Source: an uncultured Clostridia bacterium (lineage in GTDB: Bacteria > Bacillota > Clostridia > Christensenellales > Borkfalkiaceae). From it: a DNA stretch of 64,000 nt. The translations under genes and the position numbers were made by a program. Where the stretch lies: assembly GCA_934254815.1 (NCBI GenBank), contig CAKQME010000006.1, forward strand, positions 73,577 through 137,576, read 5' to 3'. Position 1 is the first letter of the stretch, and each line of letters starts with the position of its first letter. Below the pieces are notes generated by a model that was given only the letters and a program-made list of their open reading frames with translations, was not told where the DNA came from and ran no database searches. Shown piece by piece: positions 42,073 to 48,805 of this stretch.

Positions 42073-42087
42073 ATCGCCCTCCGCTTG

Positions 42088-42204
42088 GTTAGTTGTTGCT
42101 AACTGTAAATTTTAAATTTAAGCGGAGCTATTCCGCTTAACGATTTTTCGGTTAGCGCTTGCTAACTCTGGATATAGTATAACACAAGAGGCGGGATATG
42201 GCAA
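42088..42204 (-). promoter_or_regulatory. promoter with two GTTAG-N6-CTAAC operators (probable metal regulator)
   Basis: Promoter TTGCCA-N17-TATACT (42204-42176), start near 42169. Two palindromes of equal form lie downstream: GTTAGCGCTTGCTAAC (42151-42166, about +3 to +18) and GTTAGTTGTTGCTAAC (42088-42103), 63 bp apart (six turns). The position suits a repressor. The half-site resembles DtxR/IdeR/MntR-type sites, and iron control would fit flavodoxin. A further AAGCGGA/TCCGCTT repeat lies between. Confidence 0.7.
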
Positions 42205-42267
42205 GCGTTTTTACATAGGTTTTAAAAAAATTTTTATATCGGAAATTTTATAGGCGGTTTACGTCTT

Positions 42268-42310
42268 TCTTTTATATTGTTAATATAAAAGCGCAAACTT
42301 GCGGCAAGGG
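42268..42310 (+). mobile_element. possible degenerate 5' fragment of the structured element
   Basis: TATTGTTAATATAAAAGCG followed by CTTGCGGCAAGG resembles the start of the structured element (AATATAAG, then the TTGCTTGCAAGG loop). The flanking stem is not preserved, and the copy breaks off at a dispersed repeat near 42329. Confidence 0.35.
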
Positions 42311-42319
42311 TAAGAAAAC

Positions 42320-42765
42320 AAAGATATCAATTCGGTGGGATTCTTCACTTCGTTCAGAATGACAGAAAACATTAAACAAGTATGTCTTATTGTCAATATC
42401 AAGAGAGCAGACTTGCTTGCAAGGGTCTGCGAATGAAGATATTCATAAGGCGCTGCCTTTATTGTTTCGCAATAAAGGCGAAACTACTGTTTAAACGCTT
42501 TGGCGTTTAAGCGCCGAATAGCGGCAAGCGAAATATCCCATATTACAAGTATTCCGACCTTATTCAATGGGATTCTTCGGCAAAGCCTCAGAATGACAAT
42601 AATATTATAGCCTATATGTCATATTGAGCGTTAGCGAAATATCCCACTGTACAAGTAGTCCACCTTTATTCGGTGGGATTCTTCGGCAAAGCCTCAGAAT
42701 GACAAAAATATATAAGGTCGGACAAATATATAGATGCAACGTCACGTTGCCGTCACGTTGCCTCA
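42320..42765. repeat. dispersed repeat cluster interrupted by a structured element
   Basis: This gene-free stretch holds GGTGGGATTCTTC units (42334, 42568, 42674), ATTGAGCG...AGCGAAATATCCC units and a head at 42713-42765: AAGGTCGGAC, GCAACGTCACGTTGC and a second CGTCACGTTGCCTCAGG. The head contains the TGA of the gene ending at 42763. One unit is split by the element at 42393-42519. Confidence 0.85.
42393..42519 (+). mobile_element. structured ~127-bp element, copy A, inserted in a dispersed repeat
   Basis: The flanks TATGTCTTATTG and AGCGGCAAGCGAAATATCCC join to give an ordinary dispersed unit (compare TGTCATATTGAGCGGCAGCG at 19267), so about 127 bp were inserted. The insert has stem GCAGAC/GTCTGC around the loop TTGCTTGCAAGG (42407-42430). 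An outer stem GGCGCT/AGCGCC (42449-42454, 42510-42515) then encloses two hairpins: GCCTTTATTG/CAATAAAGGC with a 5-nt loop and TTAAACGC/GCGTTTAA with a TTTG loop. It has no ORF. Confidence 0.7.
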
Positions 42766-43707
42766 GGTCGTAAGACATTTCCCGGTGGATGCGTCCTGAT
42801 ACATTACCCAGTACCCGTCACCCTTTAACCTGAACGGCGACGACGGTATAAACGAACAATACTCCTTTATCTCTTCGGGCTTTTCACCGTAGCGCCCGGC
42901 GACTCCGTAACATATGTATAGCGGCTTTTTACCGTCGTAAATTATCCCGACGACATAAAATTTTCCCTCGTCGTAATCGACTTTAACCCATTTGCTGTCG
43001 GGAACGGTTTCCGCAAGCTCTTTTTCTTCGGGGAAATTTTCGAATAACTTGTCTATCTCGCCTTTGACCTTATCGAAATAGTTGCCGCCGAAAGGCTTTT
43101 CAGCCGCTTCATCGCCGTATATGCCGAAATTGTAAGTTTCTTTCTCTTCTTCTCGCTCTTGCGCCGTCTCAGCGTTGCCATTTTCATTATCGCCGCCGTG
43201 TTCATCGGTTACATTCTCCTTTAATCGTAAATTTTCGTCTACGTCCGCGTAGGCGTAATAGTTTTCGGTAGCGACGACCTCGTCGTCGTAACTCTCATCA
43301 GGCGGGTTATTTTTCTCCGCCGCGTTACCGACCTCGTCGACCGAACGCATGTTCTTCGCATTTTCAAGCACCTCCTTTACCGTTCTTCCGTTCTTTGAAA
43401 AGCTTCCGTAAGCGACCGCCGTTTCGCCGTCGGCAGAAGAATACGCCACAACGAACGCCGCGCCGTCGATATTTTCGGTTCGGAAAATTCCGCCGCTTGA
43501 AGAAATGTCGTAAGTTTCGGTTTTACCCGCGTCGAAATATAATTTATAACAACCCTTTTCGAGCGCGGCGAGATTTATAAGAGATATTCTCACCGAATAT
43601 TCGTTTCCGTCACGCGTGGCGACGGCTACGCCCCGCACTTTTTCGCCCGTAACGGCGAACCCCGCGTTTACTTCGTTTATGAGCGCGACTGTTTTTTCCG
43701 ACTGCAT
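42763..43707 (-). CDS. unrecognised two-domain protein with acidic linker
   Basis: The start is set at ATG 43707 (MQSEKTVALINEVN) with AAGGAG 6 nt upstream; 314 residues. Residues 1-120 form a compact, Gly/Ala-rich beta domain; 120-200 are highly acidic and probably disordered (DEHGGDNENGNAE). From about 205 a C-terminal domain with KWVKVDYDEGKFYVVGIIYD, PLYICYGVAG and GYWVMYQDASTG looks folded and conserved. There is no signal peptide or membrane helix. No function is known to me. The stop lies within the head of a dispersed repeat. Confidence 0.7.
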   Translation of the reverse strand: MQSEKTVALINEVNAGFAVTGEKVRGVAVATRDGNEYSVRISLINLAALEKGCYKLYFDAGKTETYDISSSGGIFRTENIDGAAFVVAYSSADGETAVAYGSFSKNGRTVKEVLENAKNMRSVDEVGNAAEKNNPPDESYDDEVVATENYYAYADVDENLRLKENVTDEHGGDNENGNAETAQEREEEKETYNFGIYGDEAAEKPFGGNYFDKVKGEIDKLFENFPEEKELAETVPDSKWVKVDYDEGKFYVVGIIYDGKKPLYICYGVAGRYGEKPEEIKEYCSFIPSSPFRLKGDGYWVMYQDASTGKCLTT

Positions 43708-43867
43708 AAAACTCTCCTTTGAACTTTCGTCCGCCGCAGAAAGCAAACCGTCGTTTTCTGTTACACCGAAAACGAGATTATCTGCGGCTACCTATATTTT
43801 ATTATATTGCGCGGTAGCGGAAAAACAGAACTTTTATAAAAAAATGCAAACGAATGTCGAAATTCGC

Positions 43868-43896
43868 TTGACAACCGACCGTATTTAGAGTATAAT
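43868..43896 (+). promoter_or_regulatory. promoter of the metNIQ operon
   Basis: Consensus TTGACA-N17-TATAAT, start near 43903, leading straight into the T-box. Confidence 0.9.
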
Positions 43897-43902
43897 CTGC
43901 TC

Positions 43903-44208
43903 AACTGAATAAGAAAATGAATAAGAAAAGACGTTGAAGAAAAGAGTACGGTATCCGATTTTCACAGAGAGCTTTCGGTTGGTGTAAGAAAGAAAAAGGA
44001 GATACCCGAACATGGTTTCGGAGTCGCGCGCCCGAATATTTAAGGCGCGACGGGTGAGCCCGTTACAGCTACGGGGTATTAAAGCTTTCGAGGCGGCGTA
44101 CCCGACGAGGCTTTTTCCGCGAGGAAAAGGCGAAATAAGGTGGTAACACGGCGACGTATATTCGGCGCCCGTCCTTATGCTTATAGCGTAAGGACGGGCG
44201 CTTTTTTG
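43903..44208 (+). promoter_or_regulatory. methionine T-box leader with attenuator
   Basis: Stem I has the AGAGAGC and GGTTGGTGTAAG elements and a specifier loop GAAC-ATG-G at 44008-44015, so the specifier codon is AUG (Met). The T-box AAATAAGGTGGTAACACGG is at 44133-44151. The terminator GCGCCCGTCCTTATGC / GCGTAAGGACGGGCGC (44165-44201) is followed by seven T. Uncharged tRNA-Met would favour antitermination and switch on the importer genes. Confidence 0.95.
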
Positions 44209-44219
44209 TAAGGTAAATT

Positions 44220-44960
44220 ATGAACGAAATAATAAGAACAGACAATTTAACAAAGGTTTTCGGAGACGAGAAAAACGGAAAAACAACCGTATTAAACGGC
44301 GTAAACCTGTCGGTATCGAAAGGTCAGTCGGTAGGAATAATCGGCGCGTCGGGCGCAGGTAAATCCACGCTTATCAGGTGCATAAACGCCCTCGAAACGC
44401 CCACAAGCGGCTCGGTTTACTTCAACAATCGCGACGTTTTCGGCTTCAACGCGAAAGAATTGAGGGAATACAGACGAAAAACGGCTATGGTTTTTCAATC
44501 GTTCAACCTTTTCGAACAGCGCAACGCGCTTAAAAACGTAACTTTCGCTTCGGAAATAGCGGGCGTAAAGAATAAAGAAGCCGAAGAAAAAGCTATGAAC
44601 GCACTGGATATGGTCGGGCTTAAAAACAAGGCTAAAAACTACCCGTCTCAACTTTCGGGCGGACAGAAACAACGCGTTGCGATAGCGCGCGCTCTCGTAA
44701 CCGAACCCGAAATTCTGCTTTTGGACGAAGCCACCTCCGCGCTTGACCCCGACTCTACCTCAGAAATTCTGCAACTGCTTTTAAAACTGAAAAGAGAATT
44801 ATCGCTGACGCTTATCGCCGTAACCCATGAAATGGACGTAGTTCGGAAGTTATGCGACAAAACCGCGGTTTTAAGCGGCGGCAAAATAGTCGGCTTCGAC
44901 GACACCGAAAATATACTTAACCGCTCTATCGGTGAATTTAAAGGAGATATAACGATATGA
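44220..44960 (+). CDS. metN: methionine ABC transporter ATPase, lacking the C-terminal sensor domain
   Basis: The ATPase is 246 residues long. Walker A GASGAGKST, Q-loop VFQSFNLFEQ, signature LSGGQKQR, Walker B ILLLDEATSALD and H-loop VTHEMDV are all present. Typical MetN has about 340 residues, with a C-terminal NIL/ACT domain that inhibits transport when methionine is bound; here the protein stops after the ATPase core. The identity rests on the Met T-box and the metI/metQ neighbours. It overlaps metI by 4 bp. Confidence 0.9.
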   Translation: MNEIIRTDNLTKVFGDEKNGKTTVLNGVNLSVSKGQSVGIIGASGAGKSTLIRCINALETPTSGSVYFNNRDVFGFNAKELREYRRKTAMVFQSFNLFEQRNALKNVTFASEIAGVKNKEAEEKAMNALDMVGLKNKAKNYPSQLSGGQKQRVAIARALVTEPEILLLDEATSALDPDSTSEILQLLLKLKRELSLTLIAVTHEMDVVRKLCDKTAVLSGGKIVGFDDTENILNRSIGEFKGDITI

Positions 44961-45619
44961 ATTCGGAACTTTGGAAAATAATAGGCGAAAGTTTTTTACA
45001 GACGGTTTATATGACGGTCTTTTCGACGATCGGTGCGTATATAATAGGACTTCCGGTCGGTATACTTCTCACCGTCACGGATAAAAACGGATTGTCACCG
45101 AATAAGATATTGCACGGCGCGCTGGCGTTAACGGTGAACGTGTCGCGGTCGATTCCGTTTATAATAATGTTGCTTCTCGTAACGCCCCTGACGCGAGCGA
45201 TAACGGGAACGACCATCGGCGCTACGGCAGCGCTCGTTCCGCTTATACTTTCCGCAGCCCCGTATGCGGCAAGGCTTGTGGAGGGGTCGCTCAAAGAAGT
45301 GAACGCGGGGGCAATCGAAGCCGCCGAAGCGCTCGGCGCAAGTAAAATGCAGACGGTTTTCAAAGTAATTATCCCCGAAGCAAAAACCGCGCTGATAACG
45401 GGGCTTGCCATAGCCGCTACTACGATAATGGGTTATACCGCAATGGCGGGGTGCGTAGCTGCGGGCGGACTTGGCGAAACGGCGTATCAATACGGAACCG
45501 TAAGGCAGCAAAAAGCTATGTTATACATATCCGTAGTTCTTTTGGTCGCGCTTGTTCAAATATGTCAGGAAGGCGGGCTGTTTCTCGCCAAAAAATCAGA
45601 TAAAAGAAATAAAAAATAG
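44957..45619 (+). CDS. metI: methionine ABC transporter permease
   Basis: The 220-residue MetI-type protein has five hydrophobic segments: FLQTVYMTVFSTIGAYIIGLPVG at the N-terminus, NVSRSIPFIIMLLLV, and the EAA loop IEAAEALGASKMQTVFKVIIPEAK that contacts MetN. It is membrane-embedded and imports D/L-methionine with MetN and MetQ. Confidence 0.95.
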   Translation: MNSELWKIIGESFLQTVYMTVFSTIGAYIIGLPVGILLTVTDKNGLSPNKILHGALALTVNVSRSIPFIIMLLLVTPLTRAITGTTIGATAALVPLILSAAPYAARLVEGSLKEVNAGAIEAAEALGASKMQTVFKVIIPEAKTALITGLAIAATTIMGYTAMAGCVAAGGLGETAYQYGTVRQQKAMLYISVVLLVALVQICQEGGLFLAKKSDKRNKK

Positions 45620-45631
45620 GAGTAAAAACTA

Positions 45632-46444
45632 ATGAAAACAATTAAAAAATTATTTATCGTCACACTCAGCGCATTATTCGCGTTCCCTTTCGCCGCTTGC
45701 GGCAAAAACGACAAAACACTTATCGTCGGCGCGACGGCAAGTCCGCACGCGGAAATTCTGGAATTTATAAAATCGGATTTCGAAGCCAAAGGCTATAAAC
45801 TCGAAATAAAGCAGTTTTCCAAGTACGAAACGATTAACCCAGCCACCGACGAGAGTTCTCTCGACGCGAATTTCTTTCAGCACAAGCCTTTTCTCGACAA
45901 CTACAATTCCACCGAAAACGGAAATCTTGTATCAGTCGGGGCGGTACACTTTGAACCTTTGGGCGCATATTCCGTCACGGGCGAAACGACAGACAGCCTG
46001 AAAAACTCAAACGCAAAAGTCGTTTTGGTTCCTAACGATAAAACCAACGAAGCGCGCGCGTTATTATTGCTCGAAGCGAACGGACTGATAACGCTTAAAA
46101 GCGGAGCAGGACTTAACGCGACGAAAGCCGACATAGTTTCCAACCCCTACTCGCTCGAAGTAAAAGAACTTGCCGCCGAACTTATAACCAACTCTTTAAA
46201 AGACTGTGCGCTTGCCGTAATAAACGGAAATTACGCGTTAAGCGCAGGGTTATCGTTAAGCGACGCGGTAGCGGTCGAGAGTTCCGCGTCGAAAGCGGCT
46301 AAGACCTATGCCAACATAGTAGCTTGCAAACGTGAAAATGCGAACGACCCTAAAATACTTGCGCTTATCGAGTGTTTACACACCGACAAAGTAGCCGATT
46401 TTATAGCGAATAAATACAAAGGCGGAGTTGTCGCCGTCTTTTAG
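45632..46444 (+). CDS. metQ: methionine-binding lipoprotein
   Basis: The 270-residue protein has a signal peptide with lipobox FAAC. GATASPHAEILEFIKSDFEAKG, LDANFFQHKPFL, VPNDKTNEARALLLLE and the late VVACKRENANDP segment follow the NlpA/MetQ pattern. Bound to the outer membrane face, it delivers methionine to MetNI. A 16-bp terminator stem starts 24 bp after its stop. Confidence 0.95.
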   Translation: MKTIKKLFIVTLSALFAFPFAACGKNDKTLIVGATASPHAEILEFIKSDFEAKGYKLEIKQFSKYETINPATDESSLDANFFQHKPFLDNYNSTENGNLVSVGAVHFEPLGAYSVTGETTDSLKNSNAKVVLVPNDKTNEARALLLLEANGLITLKSGAGLNATKADIVSNPYSLEVKELAAELITNSLKDCALAVINGNYALSAGLSLSDAVAVESSASKAAKTYANIVACKRENANDPKILALIECLHTDKVADFIANKYKGGVVAVF

Positions 46445-46467
46445 CCGCCGATGGTCGAGTTTGAACC

Positions 46468-46512
46468 ACGCAAAAACGCAATGGCATATACGACATTGCG
46501 TTTTTGCGTTTA
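46468..46512 (+). terminator. terminator of metNIQ
   Basis: Stem ACGCAAAAACGCAATG / CATTGCGTTTTTGCGT (46468-46483, 46494-46509), followed by TTATTTA. Confidence 0.85.
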
Positions 46513-46552
46513 TTTATCGCGGACGTCAAGCCTATAAAATCGTGGCTATAAG

Positions 46553-46589
46553 AGCTATTATGCCTTTAAGCGCATCGCAATAGCTTTTT
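46553..46589 (+). terminator. second terminator-like hairpin
   Basis: AGCTATT / AATAGCT with an inner TGC/GCA pairing, then TTTT. It may back up the metNIQ terminator or end an unseen transcript. Confidence 0.4.
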
Positions 46590-46729
46590 AGAAATTTACG
46601 ATAAAAGTTATTTCTCATTTTTATCCGCCGCTTTTATAACACTAAAATAATTCAAATACACTGTATTATATAAGGAATGCTATACAGAATTATATTAAAA
46701 AAATTTTTACAGCAAACAATTACATACTA

Positions 46730-46857
46730 TATTTAATCTTGGTGAAAACCAAAAATTAAAAATACCGCGAACAACGAGTTTGTATGAAATACAGACTTTA
46801 ATATATCGACAGGCAAAATTCAAACGGTTCGGGAATAATATTTTCGAACCGTTTTTT
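46730..46857 (+). ncRNA. candidate small RNA with three hairpins
   Basis: No ORF is plausible in this AT-rich stretch, but three stems follow each other: TTGGT-GAAA-ACCAA (46739-46752, a GNRA tetraloop), GTTTGTAT/ATACAGAC (46778-46796, 3-nt loop) and a strong terminator AAACGGTTCG/CGAACCGTTT (46822-46854) with a T run. A terminator with no gene in front suggests a short transcript. No clear promoter was assigned. Confidence 0.4.
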
Positions 46858-46907
46858 ACTGCGTTGTTGTTCGGAACACAGAAAGGATTGAAAAAATCTG
46901 AAAAAAT

Positions 46908-47017
46908 ATGCTAAAATATAAGCGAGAAAATTGCTTGTAAGGGTTTTCGAGCGCAGTATTTCAACGAAAACGGCGATTTGCCGAAGAAAAATCGTAAGCA
47001 ACGATAGTTGCCGACAA
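46908..47017 (+). mobile_element. structured element, copy B
   Basis: TGCTAAAATATAAGCG leads into stem GAAAA/TTTTC around loop TTGCTTGTAAGG (46926-46948). ATTTCAACGAA follows, then outer pairing CGGC/GCCG (46971-46974, 47010-47013) around CGATTT/AAATCG and GCAAC-GATA-GTTGC. The layout matches copies A and C although the stem sequences differ. TTGAAA-N18-TAAAAT upstream could be a promoter. Confidence 0.55.
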
Positions 47018-47039
47018 AATTCTAATTTGTCACGTTTCT

Positions 47040-47173
47040 ATGTTATAATACAAGTGAAAAAGTTTGCTTGCAAGGACTTTTTCACGCCATATTTCAACGA
47101 ACGGCTGTTATTTGCGTTTAGCAAAGAACATATTGCGAATGCAATATAAAAATTTATTTTTGTCAGCCGTGTA
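47040..47173 (+). mobile_element. structured element, copy C
   Basis: The extended -10 TGTTATAAT leads into a perfect 10-bp stem GTGAAAAAGT/ACTTTTTCAC around the loop TTGCTTGCAAGG (47054-47085), identical to the copy A loop. ATTTCAACGAA is shared with copy B. The outer stem CGGCTG/CAGCCG (47102-47107, 47164-47169) encloses TTTGC-GTTTA-GCAAA and ATATTGC-GAAT-GCAATAT, again a 5-nt and a 4-nt loop as in copy A. Confidence 0.6.
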
Positions 47174-47174
47174 A

Positions 47175-47183
47175 TGTTATAAT
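47175..47183 (+). promoter_or_regulatory. extended -10 promoter element
   Basis: TGTTATAAT at 47175-47183 with no good -35, 33 bp before the ATG of the truncated gene. Confidence 0.4.
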
Positions 47184-47215
47184 GTAACTGACTAACGGAA
47201 AGGAGAAACGCAGAA

Positions 47216-47335
47216 ATGCGAACTATAACGAACAAAAAAAGAATAGTTCTTTATGCCGTATGCGCGTTTTTCTTTTGTCTGGCGGGCGTATTTCAGGCGG
47301 TAATTTGTTTTTATTCGGCTACGATTGTACTTCGT
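47216..47335 (+). pseudogene. 5' remnant of a small membrane protein gene
   Basis: AAAGGAG 10 nt before the ATG opens a frame starting MRTITNKKRIVLYAV, with one membrane helix to about residue 39. From about 47325 the same DNA encodes, on the other strand, the end of the WYL-type regulator remnant, so the true gene is cut there and the remaining frame is meaningless. The original protein cannot be named. Confidence 0.5.
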
Positions 47336-47516
47336 AGCCCCATTCGTTTAAAACTTTTATATCGTTTATTAAGGCTTTTCGCTCAACAGCAATTCCGTCG
47401 GATTTTAATCTTTCGATAATTTCCACCGTAGACAACGGATTATTTTCGTCTGTTTCGCGATATAAAAAATCGTACAGCGCGAGCAACTTTATTTTTTGTA
47501 CTTCACTTCTCGACAT
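47319..47516 (-). pseudogene. truncated transcriptional regulator (N-terminal HTH only)
   Basis: The 65-residue remnant is a DeoR/WYL-type helix-turn-helix: QKIKLLALYDFLYRET, PLSTVEIIERLKSDGI and ALINDIKVLNEWGYEV. Full regulators of this kind have about 300 residues with a C-terminal WYL sensor; here the frame stops right after the HTH. The start overlaps the MFS stop by 14 bp, so it was probably the MFS regulator. The cut faces the 3'-truncated plus-strand gene, indicating one deletion joining two genes. Confidence 0.65.
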
Positions 47517-48744
47517 TTACACTACCGTTATTACCCTTTATAAAGCGCGCTATAAGTGCGATAACGCAACAAATCGCGGCGCAGGCGATAAGGACGTAAA
47601 ACACGACTTCCCAACCGTAATTATCGGCAATCAGACCTAACCCGTAGGAACTCAACGTACTTCCGACGTAACAACAGCCGTTAAGCACTCCCGCCAAAAG
47701 TCCCGCGTTCGCCTTATCTTTATAATAAAGCGGCAGCATACTCGTAATAATATTGTTCGTTCCCGACGTAAACAACGAAATTACCGACAAACATATCAAC
47801 ATAACAGCCGCCGAACTCTCTAAAAACAGAACGTTTACGACGAGCGCAAGCGTGGTAACGAGAAAAAACAATCCGCATAACGATACGAAGTTTTTTATAT
47901 ACTTATTGAAATATACCGCAACGGCAGTTCCGAACACCGCAATAAGCGGCAGAAATAAAGTCAATAATATACTTAAATAATCGGGCGTAGCGTACAATTC
48001 TTTCAATATAGTAGGAATCCACACGGTTATGCCGTCTTTTTCCACGTTAGTTACGATTGCGAATATCGCCATTACGATTATCAACGACACAAACCCGAAA
48101 TCGGCTTTCTTATTTGTCGTTTCGCTATCGGCGAGCGGCGTACTTTCACGGTTTTCGGTATTCTGCGTTTGCGATATAGACTTAAACGACAGAAACCATA
48201 TAACGGCAATCGCCGGAAGTAATACGGCGGCAAGATAGAAAATCGCCTTATATACCGATATCGCGGCAAATAACGCGCTTAATCCGTACACGGCAAAAGT
48301 GCCTACCGCGACCGTAGTACCCATAATAACGACGGCTTTCGAGGTATATTTGCTATCTAACGTTTCGGATAAAAACCTGATTAAAAGCGACCATAAAAAC
48401 GACAACGCCGCGCCGTTTATAAGCCATACTATTTTGAGCCACGCAAAATCGGTAATTACCGTAAGCATAAAATTACAGACGGCGGATACGATAAGCGCGA
48501 AAAATATAGTATATTTAACGTTGTATTTTTTGCACAGAAGTCCGTTTACGATTTGCCCTGCACCGTAGGCAAAGAAAAATGCCGTTCCTACCGAGCCGCT
48601 TTCGGCGTGCGCTACTCCGAACTCCCGTTCTATAAGTATGATATTCGCGTTATAGCCCAACTTACCTAAATACGAGCAAGTGTAAACGAGCCAACATACC
48701 GCGATAGCCAAAACGTTTTTATTTAATAATTTTTTTTCGTTCAT
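47503..48744 (-). CDS. MFS transporter (GlpT/OPA-like)
   Basis: The 413-residue protein has 12 predicted helices with a polar central loop (SISQTQNTENRESTPLADSETTNKK). The first helix AVCWLVYTCSYLGKLGYNANI resembles the organophosphate:phosphate antiporter branch. Substrate unknown; sugar phosphates, glycerol phosphate or hexuronates are possible. No ribosome site precedes the ATG; a TATAAT 9 nt upstream hints at a leaderless start. It follows the second glycan operon on the same strand, separated by a GC-rich hairpin. Confidence 0.85.
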   Translation of the reverse strand: MNEKKLLNKNVLAIAVCWLVYTCSYLGKLGYNANIILIEREFGVAHAESGSVGTAFFFAYGAGQIVNGLLCKKYNVKYTIFFALIVSAVCNFMLTVITDFAWLKIVWLINGAALSFLWSLLIRFLSETLDSKYTSKAVVIMGTTVAVGTFAVYGLSALFAAISVYKAIFYLAAVLLPAIAVIWFLSFKSISQTQNTENRESTPLADSETTNKKADFGFVSLIIVMAIFAIVTNVEKDGITVWIPTILKELYATPDYLSILLTLFLPLIAVFGTAVAVYFNKYIKNFVSLCGLFFLVTTLALVVNVLFLESSAAVMLICLSVISLFTSGTNNIITSMLPLYYKDKANAGLLAGVLNGCCYVGSTLSSYGLGLIADNYGWEVVFYVLIACAAICCVIALIARFIKGNNGSVNVEK

Positions 48745-48759
48745 TTTTTTAAATTATAA

Positions 48760-48785
48760 CCCCCGCACGAAAGTATCGGCGGGGG
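48760..48785 (-). terminator. hairpin between the glycan operon and the MFS gene
   Basis: CCCCCGC / GCGGGGG stem with a 12-nt loop, followed on the minus strand by TTATAATTT. It could end the operon partly or be a processing site. Confidence 0.55.
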
Positions 48786-48805
48786 CGTTTCTTCGTTATA
48801 TCTGT

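Noticed and set aside
46931..47149. 72-codon plus-strand ORF
   Set aside because: It translates structured elements B and C, has no ribosome site and no conserved protein pattern.
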